DNA of 64,000 bases from Ixodes scapularis (taxonomy: Eukaryota > Arthropoda > Arachnida > Ixodida > Ixodidae). Both the position numbers and the translations under genes were made by a program. Positions 57,136-64,000 of this stretch are shown piece by piece; the first letter of the stretch is position 1, and every line of letters starts with the position of its first letter. Under the pieces are notes generated by a model. It saw nothing but the letters and a program-made list of their open reading frames with translations. It had not been told where the DNA came from and made no database searches. Location of the stretch: assembly GCF_016920785.2 (NCBI RefSeq), contig NW_024609857.1:189113027-189177026 (forward strand), read 5' to 3'.

Positions 57136-57660
57136 TTGGTGTTCCACTTCCCACACGCGCACGCCTTCCCCTTATAAAAGATTTGAGGTAGATTACGAAC
57201 AAACAATAAAGCGTTGACGGACGCGCGTGCAACATGCAATTTGTTTTACGTATTTTCTTTAGAAAAGTTACTACTGCTGAGGCCAGCAGGTGTGGCGCGT
57301 GGAACACCAATCCCTGCATTTCCCTCGATGCTTGGGTAATTTAGAAATAGGTCTATTTTCGCTGCGCAAGCGGCAGAGACTGTCCGCAGCTCGTGGCCTT
57401 TGCTTCTGTCATTTTCTTTCTAAAACTTATTGACGGCTATTATTATTTTTTTTCGCTCGTAATTGCAACAGTGTCTTGGTATACAAGTGAGCTGGTGACT
57501 GGATTGGGGGGAGAGTTAAGTGCTTGCTCCCGGCTTATGTGCTGATTGCCTGGTGAATATTATTTTAAATGAAGTCCTTAAGACAAAGTACCCAGGAATG
57601 GGTTTACAGCACTCGAAAAAAACGCCCATGCGTCTTCTTTTTTGCGCAACACTGCGAAAA
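57136..57660. other. Non-coding stretch
   Basis: No gene was found. AAGTGAGCTGGTGACTGG at 57487-57504 resembles the head of the palindromic mini-elements, but no palindrome follows. Confidence 0.45.
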
Positions 57661-57872
57661 CCAATCGCCGGAACTTAGGGGCGCAGCTCAGCGAATGACG
57701 ATGCCGGAACCTATGCTTATACCAAAAAATACACTCTGAACTGGGACATTAAGCAATGCAAGCGTGACGTTTTGCATTGCTTAATGTCCCAACTCAGACT
57801 GCGTTTTTTGGTCTAAACATATGTTTCTGCATCGTTATTCGCTGAGCTGCCTCCGTAAGTTGCGGTGATTGG
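57661..57872. mobile_element. 212-bp foldback element
   Basis: The left arm starts CCAATCGCCGGAACTTA and contains GCAGCTCAGCGAAT. The right arm ends with the complement (CGGTGATTGG). The arms run for about 100 bp with some mismatches to GGGACATTAAGCAATGCAA, where a 10-nt loop remains. No clear target duplication. Confidence 0.85.
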
Positions 57873-58159
57873 CTCTCTGAGTGTTGTGCAGGAAAGTAGA
57901 CGAACGGGCTTTTTTTTTAGAGTGAGGGTGGGTGGGGGGAGGGAGGGGGTGAGTGGGGGCAACATTCTGGTTTTCAGATATATCAAGACAAGATGTCTAA
58001 TACCCGAATGCTATCGGACAAGAAAAGCACTACAACCTGGCCCATCCATGCCAATGGCTGGACGCGCATTCGCGACTTCTTATCATTATTTCCTTATTAT
58101 GTCACTACGATTAAGTAAAGTAGCAAGTGAACTGTGGTACGTTTGTACTTATGGCGTAT
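57873..58159. other. Non-coding, G-rich at 57925-57960
   Basis: No gene was found. The long plus-strand frame here continues through a reversed SINE copy and is not supported. Confidence 0.5.
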
Positions 58160-58322
58160 GCATGTTTAGACAGCCGGATGTTATTCAGCCTCAATGGGCG
58201 TCTGGTGTGTCAGCTCTAGATGAGAAATATACCCAGAGCCGTGCAACCGCTAGCCTGGAATCTTTAAACATTCCCCACGCAGTAGTGATACATGAGCGCA
58301 CGCCGGTACGATGCTCATCCTG
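58160..58322 (-). mobile_element. SINE-like repeat copy (minus)
   Basis: Its reverse complement aligns with 16399-16560 and 19203-19345: GATGAGCATCGTACCGGCGT, GTATCACTACTGCGTGG, TTAAAGATTCCAGGCTA and TCTCATCTAGAGCTG, in that order. The tRNA-like head is absent. Confidence 0.7.
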
Positions 58323-58756
58323 ATCTAAACGGGCAGGGGGAGGGGATCATTGAACCCAGGATTCCTGGGTTCTGCTGCGCGCTCTTTCGCTCCATGCACT
58401 CCGAACTGGAGTGCGTTAACACTTTCATCAACTTAGCCAATCAGCGCTATCTCGGAAAGAGAATAGACTGATCTCACCAAGCGTCCGACGCATGCGACAG
58501 GCAGCCATAATTTTAGTTCACAGAAGGCAATCGGCAGTGCACGACACTATTCGTGCCCTGCACGCGCAGAGCTCCAGCGAGGTTGTCGCACGCGCAGAAA
58601 GATTAAAGTTCCCTCAATGCAAAGCGACAGCGGTGGCGTAGTCAAACTGGCTGGTGAGATTGGTCTATTCGAACGTCATTTATTTTAAATCTGACAAAGA
58701 CGGCAAAAACAACACCTAGTATTCATGTCCCCAGCTTTAGTATCACTTGAATTGAG
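58323..58756. other. Non-coding; 9-bp stem hairpin at 58352-58372
   Basis: No gene was found. The hairpin is GAACCCAGG / CCTGGGTTC with a 3-nt loop. Confidence 0.5.
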
Positions 58757-59200
58757 TTTTAGAGCGCAGCTCTTAGGCGCCCGGTTTGGCATGAGCGGCG
58801 TCGGCGTAACCGTGAGGTCACGTGACCGCCGTCAGGTCACATGACCCCGGTGACGTCACGTGAACCCTGTTGGGTCACGTGACCTCGGTGAGGTCACGTG
58901 ACCCCGGTGAGGTCACATGACCCGTTAACGTCACGTGACCCCCGTAAGGTCGCGTGACCCCGGTGACGTCACGTGACTCCCGTGAGGTCACCTGACCCCC
59001 GTAAGGTCACGTGACTCCCGTCACGAGGGTCACGTGACTCCGTCACAGGGTCACGTGACCTAACGGTCACGCCGACGCCGCTCGGAGGGAGGATGAGGAG
59101 GTGAGGAGGAGGGATCAGGGGGTATTCCTTCCCGTCAGTACCCTTCCCTCCTCCTCAAGAGCTGCGTTCTAATTCGGTGTTACAGGGAGTTCTTAGCGGC
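58757..59200 (-). mobile_element. Inverted-terminal element, family copy 2, with expanded GTCACGTGA minisatellite
   Basis: The two ends match 33890-34187 in reverse orientation: TTTTAGAGCGCAGCTCTTAG then GGCGCCCG on the left, and CTCAAGAGCTGCGTTCTAAT then TCGGTGTTACAGGGAGTTC on the right. The core at 58816-59060 is a tandem array of about 13 units spaced 19-20 bp. Nine are exact GTCACGTGA and the rest one-base variants. Copy 1 has this motif only once, so the array arose inside this copy. Confidence 0.85.
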
Positions 59201-60801
59201 TTTTTTCTTCTTTTCTTTTTTTTAAGAATTATCAAAAGATAAATTTCTGCAAAGTCCTCGACGTATGCGATCGCTTTGCCGGCATGATGCTATCTCGCAC
59301 TGCAGCCCCCAACCTTTAAGCTTACGCAGTTGCTATATGTAATAGAGGGTATAAATGGGGCGTGTCGGTGTATCAGCAAGGCAGTCAGGGAAGCGGCCTG
59401 TGACCGGGATAATCAATCCGGCCGAGGACGCGGCGCATCGAGCGGAAGGCTTCGGAGAGCGACCGTCTTGAGCACATTTGTAACCCTGATGAGAGACTCG
59501 TAATGACCTGGCGCCGGCTCGCGTGGAAGTGTGATAGATGAGTCATTAAAATGTGTCGAGTTTATAAAAAAACAAAGAGCGAAAACCAAAACAACAAGAC
59601 AGTGAGGCAGGCAGAATGTTTTAACAGCTTTTTTTGCTGTCAATATGTTTTTCTTTTCTTTTTATGTAATATTTATTTTTAATAATACAGGCGGGAGATT
59701 GTATAATTGCCTCATCCTGAAACAAACAAAAAATATGCGTAAAATAAACAAAAAACTTTATTTTTTTACTTTTAGGTTATTTTGTTTTAATTCCTCTGCT
59801 GCCTTTTTTAGTGTAAAGTGATTCTGAGCATCACGAACCTAAAAATAAAACAAAAGATATAGGCTCTGGCGGTAGAATTAAAATTAGATAGAGAGCGGTT
59901 TTCTAGGCCTTCTTTTATAAAGAAACTATTCTTAAATATGGTTGGTGAGGAATAACTTTTTTGTTTCCATTCAAAAACTTTGCTGAAATTAAAAAACGGT
60001 GATTCAATCTCCATCAGTAGGGAAGCCTGAACTAATTTCCAAGATAGCATTTCGCTACGTATGTTTCTTTGTCTGTAGATTTCAGACCAAATCTTGATTC
60101 ATAACTCAATTTTGTAGTAACTAATAGACTTGTATTAAATTGCCCAACGCTGAAATATTGAAAAATACACTTCCCTAACGCTCTATTTTATCGTATACCC
60201 TGCCAGGTTAACATATAGGTGTTCAAAGGTACAAAGAAAACTTTAATTGAGCATTGAGGTGACCTAATTTTACCCTTGATGGAATTTCAAGCACCAAATA
60301 CAATGGGGCCCTAAAAGAAGTCACATTATTCAAATAAAGTCAAATAAAGGACTAAACGTTATTCTACATTCGATAAACTTTGACGGTCGAATCGTGTGAT
60401 ATGTTCGAGTTTATCACCGAAGTACACTTTTATCGAAGATGAGAGTGATCATTATTTAATAAAACTGGCAATTGATTACTTGTGCCATAAAATATATAAA
60501 AAAGCCTTTAGAATCGTGTTCCGGCATAATTTGTGTTCTTTTTTTGACAGAAAGGCGGTGTTAAAATACAAGGTACTCTAATGTGGGCTAAAAATACGTG
60601 CCATTAGTTGTAAAAAAAAATAGTAGTATTTTTGCTTTTCTTTGTCATGCAATTTATTATTATTCAATAAACGTCCACTGCGCATCTTTCTTCATTATAG
60701 CAAAATAATACCTTTGTGCGTTTTTAATTATTTTGTTGCGTGAGCGTATATTTGATTTCATATTTATTATACGAACGAATTTCGTCATTTGAAGACACGT
60801 A
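59201..60801. other. Non-coding, AT-rich, nothing recognised
   Basis: Mostly AT-rich with many short A/T tracts. The interval 60378-60399 matches a motif of the 28908-29483 tandem repeat. No gene was found. Confidence 0.5.
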
Positions 60802-61225
60802 CTATCGGGGAAAAATGAAATGCGAACAGAGGAGCGCGTGGCTCGCGGTACAGGCTGCGCCGCCTGGAAGTGAGCCTACGAGCGAGGGTGCGTGGCCTAC
60901 TTCAATGTGTTCACGCCTCTCGATTGGCGCTCCCCCAGCTTTGGCAGTGCGCCTCTCAGTGCGCTGAAAGCTGTCGCCGCTATCTTTGCCTGCTCGGCGA
61001 GTGCGGCGAGCATCTTTGCACTGCACGCGCTTAGCCAGCAAAGATAGCGGTGATAGCTTTCAGCGCACTAAGAGGCGCACTGCTGAAGCTTGGGGAGCGC
61101 AGAGGGAGGGGCGTAAACACATCGAAGTAGGCCACGCACCCTCTCTCCTAGGCTCACTTCCAGGCGGCGCAGCCTGTACCGCAAGCCGCGCGCTCCTCTG
61201 TTCGCATTTCATTTTTCCCCGATAG
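60802..61225. mobile_element. 424-bp foldback element, 188-bp arms, TA target duplication
   Basis: The left arm 60802-60989 and right arm 61038-61225 have equal length and are highly similar reverse complements. They start CTATCGGGGAAAAATGAAAT and end with the complement. The flanks are TA at 60800-60801 and 61226-61227. The 48-bp loop is CG-rich. The TA duplication points to Tc1/mariner-type mobilisation. There is no coding capacity; the open frames in each arm are mirror images. Confidence 0.92.
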
Positions 61226-61737
61226 TACCATACATCCAAGCCTATTTGTTGCTTGGCATAGCCAGTTCTAGATTATGCGACCGAGATTTTCATTTCGTCA
61301 AAGAAAGTTGAATTAAATGGCCTTCATTAACTAATTGGGCGTTCGTGCCGCCGGGTATCAGCTAGCACTTTCCATTGAACATTGACACTCTGACGCCTGG
61401 TCGTGGACGTCGTCACACCTCGTCGCACCGTCCGGAGCAAACCTTGCTCCCCGACACTTAAGAGAGCGTGCGAAACGGAAAACCACTTCGAACACGACGC
61501 CGCCCAATTAGTGCCGACTGGGAGTTAAGCCGGATTAACTTGGAAGTCCATCGAGTCCACGCACGCTGCACCAAAGCGACAGCCTAGGCAGTCGTTTCGT
61601 ACCCCCGAGCGAGTCTCACGTTACATGCCACTGGGCACCGGAGCTCCGGCTCTCTGGTATCAGGAGACGCTGCTCTAGGGCTCCGATTACACTAAGCTAA
61701 GAAACATTTTCACAGCATGCCCTAGATTATCTGGCTC
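61226..61737. other. Non-coding, unassigned
   Basis: GC-moderate DNA between the foldback element and the candidate LTR. A GGAGCAA/TTGCTCC hairpin lies near 61434-61452. No gene was found. Confidence 0.4.
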
Positions 61738-61890
61738 TGTTGTGACGTTCTATACGGGGTGTTCATTGTAGCAGCTAGCCAACGATGGCACCACTGGAAG
61801 AAGAGAAAGATACGACGGACACGGGGCACGAGAGAATAAAGGGCATTCATTCCGAATCGCCATTCTGGCTGATGCGTGCTGCTTCGTACA
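61738..61890 (+). mobile_element. Candidate 5' LTR of the Ty3/gypsy-type element
   Basis: It begins TGTTGTGACG and ends GCTTCGTACA (the canonical TG...CA), directly before a primer-binding-site-like TGGTGGCAGCGGCT. It contains AATAAA at 61834-61839. At 153 bp it would be short, as in Mag-like elements. The partner LTR lies beyond the window, so the left boundary is inferred from the TG motif only. Confidence 0.5.
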
Positions 61891-61904
61891 TGGTGGCAGC
61901 GGCT
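61891..61904 (+). promoter_or_regulatory. Candidate tRNA primer-binding site
   Basis: TGGTGGCAGCGGCT starts with TGG, the complement of the universal tRNA 3' CCA, and follows the terminal CA of the candidate LTR. The tRNA species is not assigned. Confidence 0.5.
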
Positions 61905-62022
61905 AAACTTATCGTGAGCGAGGCACGTAAGTGACCAGCCTATGCAGGAAGCCAGAACTGACAACATTGGCAACGCGACCGAGGACCGCGAAGGACGCCC
62001 ACGAGAGCAGACAGCGAGCATC

Positions 62023-64000
62023 ATGACCTGTCTGTTGCCCCCGCCGAAGCAGCTAGACCTAACCGGCGAGCCTTGGAATACATGGAAAACGTGGATCACG
62101 GAATTTGAACTCTTTGCGGTGGCAACGCACCTGAAGGACCAGCCAAGCAATGTTCAAGCCGCAACGCTCCTCGTCTGCATCGGAGAGGAAGGTAGGCGGA
62201 TTTACAGCACCTTCACATTCGAAAACGATGCCGACAGAGAGAACATACAAGTTCTGAAGGACAAGTTTGAGCAGCACATGAAGCCAGCTATAAACCTAAC
62301 GTACCACGAATTTGTTTTTGGAAAGAGAGATCAAAAAGACGGAGAGAAATTCGATGAGTGGTTGACCGAGCTAAGGATCCTCGTGCGAAACTGCGAGTAC
62401 GGTGTTGTCGAACAACGCATGTTGAGAAGCCGAATAATACTCGGGACTAAAGACAAACAGCTACAGCAAAAGCTTATCAACGACAATCCCACTTTTGCGA
62501 AAGTACTCGAAATGTGCCGAACAAAGGAACGAACGCAGGAGCAGTTCAACGAAATCCGCAAAGAGTATGACCAAAATGAGGATGACCGAAGTGAGGACCC
62601 ACCAGGAATACAGGCGCTGCGAAAAGACCAAGCGACATGCCGCTGTTGTGGTTTCGTACACCGCACGAGCGCATGCCCGGCTACAGGAAAGCAATGCCTT
62701 AGCTGTGGCAAAGTTGGACATTTTGCAAAATGCTGCAGCAAAGGTCCACAGTCATCTAACAGCCGACAGCAGCGCCAAGGAAAAAGAGGAAGAAAATACG
62801 ACCACAAAGTCCGCCAAGTTGAGCGCGAGGACACTGACGAAAGCGATGAAGACTATCTGCTCTGTCACCTAACAGTGAACAAAATAGACAAAGAAGACCG
62901 CTGGAGTGAGACAATACAGATCGAAAAAGACCGCCTACGCTGCAAGCTCGACACAGGAGCAAATTGCTCCGTAATCCCAAGGAGATTACTCAGCTTGATC
63001 TCAAGTAAAAAAGTCCGCAAGTGTGACACTACACTGTCATCGTTCTTTGGCCACAAAGAAAAAGCGTGTGGAAGAGTTACCCTGACAGTGTCAACTGGAG
63101 CCTCAACGACCCAAGAGGAGTTCTTTGTGGTCAAAGATGATGTACCAGTGACACTGGCGGGAGAGCTGAGTGAGAGGCTCGGATTGATCAGACGCATAGC
63201 TACAGTCACAGAAGGACCCAACGATGCGACAAAGGAAACAGCTACAAGCTTGAGCGATCCTACGGGACCATATGCAGATGTCTTCCTTGGACTGGGAAAA
63301 GTCAGGGGCTTTACATACAACATGAAAGTAAACCCTGGTACAAAAGGTATTGTACGCCCAGCAAGAAAGGTACCGGTGGCTCTCCAGGAGAAGGTCAAGC
63401 GCGAGCTACATAGAATGGAGAACGAAGGGGTAATCATGAAAGTCAAGGAGCCGACCGAATGGTCCAGCTTCATGGTAGTTGTCGCAAAGAAAGACAAAGT
63501 GCGCATCTGCATGGATCCAGTAGACTTGAACAAAGTTCTGAGAAGAGAACACTACCCAATGACGACAATGGATGACATCGCCACCCGAATTGCCGGAGCG
63601 AAAGTGTTTTCGGCTCTGGACGCATCTTCTGGGTTTTGGCAAATAGAACTCGACGAAGAGAGTTCGAAGTTGTGCACAATGAGTACTCCCTATGGGAGGT
63701 ACAGGTTCAAAAGGATGCCCTTTGGGATAAGCACAGCTCCTGAAGTTTTTCAGCGCGTCATGAACGAGATTTTGGAAGACCTCCCCGGAACAGCAGTTGT
63801 GATGGACGATATACTAGTCTGGGGTAAAACCCAGCAAGAACACGATGAAAACATTAGGCGCCTGCTCCAACGCTGTCGAAATGTGAACCTACGACTCAAC
63901 CCGAAAAAGTGTCAATTTGGCAAGACAGAAGTTCGTTATCTCGGGCAAGTACTAACCGGAGACGGCATCACCGTGGATCCAGACAGGATCCAAGACATCC
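62023..64000 (+). CDS. Gag-Pol polyprotein of a Ty3/gypsy-type LTR retrotransposon, intact but cut by the window end
   Basis: 659 codons run without a stop or frameshift to the window edge. The order of parts is Gag, zinc knuckles, protease, reverse transcriptase. The Gag N-terminus starts MTCLLPPPKQLDL, with PWNTWKTWITEFELF near residues 17-31. Two CCHC-type knuckles follow: C206/C209/H213/C218, then C225/C228/H233/C238. The protease active site is L309-D310-T311-G312-A313. In the RT, RICMDPVDLNK and LDASSGFWQIELDE precede the V-M-D-D box (residues 593-596) and ILVWG. Gag and Pol share one frame, as in Mag or K02A2.6-like elements. The rest of RT, RNase H and integrase should follow beyond 64000. 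An in-frame ATG at 61942 would add 27 residues; I prefer 62023 because family similarity begins just after it. Regulation would be from the LTR at 61738. The two long minus-strand frames here are shadows. Confidence 0.93.
   Translation, partial: MTCLLPPPKQLDLTGEPWNTWKTWITEFELFAVATHLKDQPSNVQAATLLVCIGEEGRRIYSTFTFENDADRENIQVLKDKFEQHMKPAINLTYHEFVFGKRDQKDGEKFDEWLTELRILVRNCEYGVVEQRMLRSRIILGTKDKQLQQKLINDNPTFAKVLEMCRTKERTQEQFNEIRKEYDQNEDDRSEDPPGIQALRKDQATCRCCGFVHRTSACPATGKQCLSCGKVGHFAKCCSKGPQSSNSRQQRQGKRGRKYDHKVRQVEREDTDESDEDYLLCHLTVNKIDKEDRWSETIQIEKDRLRCKLDTGANCSVIPRRLLSLISSKKVRKCDTTLSSFFGHKEKACGRVTLTVSTGASTTQEEFFVVKDDVPVTLAGELSERLGLIRRIATVTEGPNDATKETATSLSDPTGPYADVFLGLGKVRGFTYNMKVNPGTKGIVRPARKVPVALQEKVKRELHRMENEGVIMKVKEPTEWSSFMVVVAKKDKVRICMDPVDLNKVLRREHYPMTTMDDIATRIAGAKVFSALDASSGFWQIELDEESSKLCTMSTPYGRYRFKRMPFGISTAPEVFQRVMNEILEDLPGTAVVMDDILVWGKTQQEHDENIRRLLQRCRNVNLRLNPKKCQFGKTEVRYLGQVLTGDGITVDPDRIQDI

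Noticed and set aside
57487..57504. Fourth head of the palindromic mini-element family
   Set aside because: AAGTGAGCTGGTGACTGG matches the head, but neither a palindrome nor a flanking duplication follows.
62865..63533. 222-codon minus-strand frame, the longest complete frame in the window
   Set aside because: It is antisense to the intact Gag-Pol frame with its protease and RT motifs; the same applies to the 167-codon frame at 62331-62834.

Overview
The window looks like arthropod nuclear DNA, most probably from a chelicerate such as a hard tick. That placement is an inference from the kainate-receptor exon and the general style of the repeats; no species marker is visible. The sequence is gene-poor, AT-leaning and full of homopolymers. 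It is almost entirely intron or intergenic DNA filled with decayed transposable elements. There are no bacterial features such as operons or a CRISPR array.

Host gene: the one convincing host exon is on the minus strand at 26925-27086. It encodes 54 residues of the extracellular amino-terminal domain of a kainate-type ionotropic glutamate receptor, with good acceptor and donor sites and symmetric phase (1-1). No other exon of that gene could be recognised, so its introns here must be very long.

Transposable elements, left to right. (1) A decayed non-LTR retrotransposon (about 745-4690, +) is interrupted by a 677-bp foldback element with a TA target duplication and by a TGGCCA-rich inverted-repeat element. 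(2) A 1227-bp hAT-like element lies at 5798-7024, with 8-bp duplication ATATAAAT. (3) SINE-like copies lie at 16399, 19120 and 58160 (the last reversed), and a mariner transposase tail at 17633. (4) A LINE fragment with a C-terminal RNase H lies at 24280-25042, and a LINE reverse-transcriptase remnant at 37620-38470. (5) Several MITEs and foldback elements follow, including a 187-bp element with TTA duplication (32416), a 359-bp hAT-type MITE with duplication GCCAGAAG (40261) and a 424-bp foldback with TA duplication (60802). Two two-copy families also occur (35390/53225 and 33890/58757). (6) Another LINE (55700-57135) carries its own nested insertions and ends in an (AAAT)n tail. (7) At the right edge is an intact Ty3/gypsy-type retrotransposon: a short candidate LTR, a primer-binding site, and a 659-codon uninterrupted gag-protease-RT frame that runs off the window.

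Most unusual signal: three insertions (45991-46143 minus; 49721-49910 plus; 56590-56738 plus) share one architecture. Each has a short conserved head around AGGCGAGCTGGTGA, followed by a near-perfect palindrome, and is flanked by an 11-17 bp direct repeat. Each palindrome arm is a T-poor segment closed by short complementary ends. The ends differ between copies but stay complementary (GAGAC/GTCTC, AGCGC/GCGCT); possible single-arm relatives at 5083 (CAACGAC/GTCGTTG), 37275 and 54350 follow the same rule. One copy sits in a LINE reading frame, and removing it restores that frame. This looks like an undescribed family of very small mobile hairpin elements.
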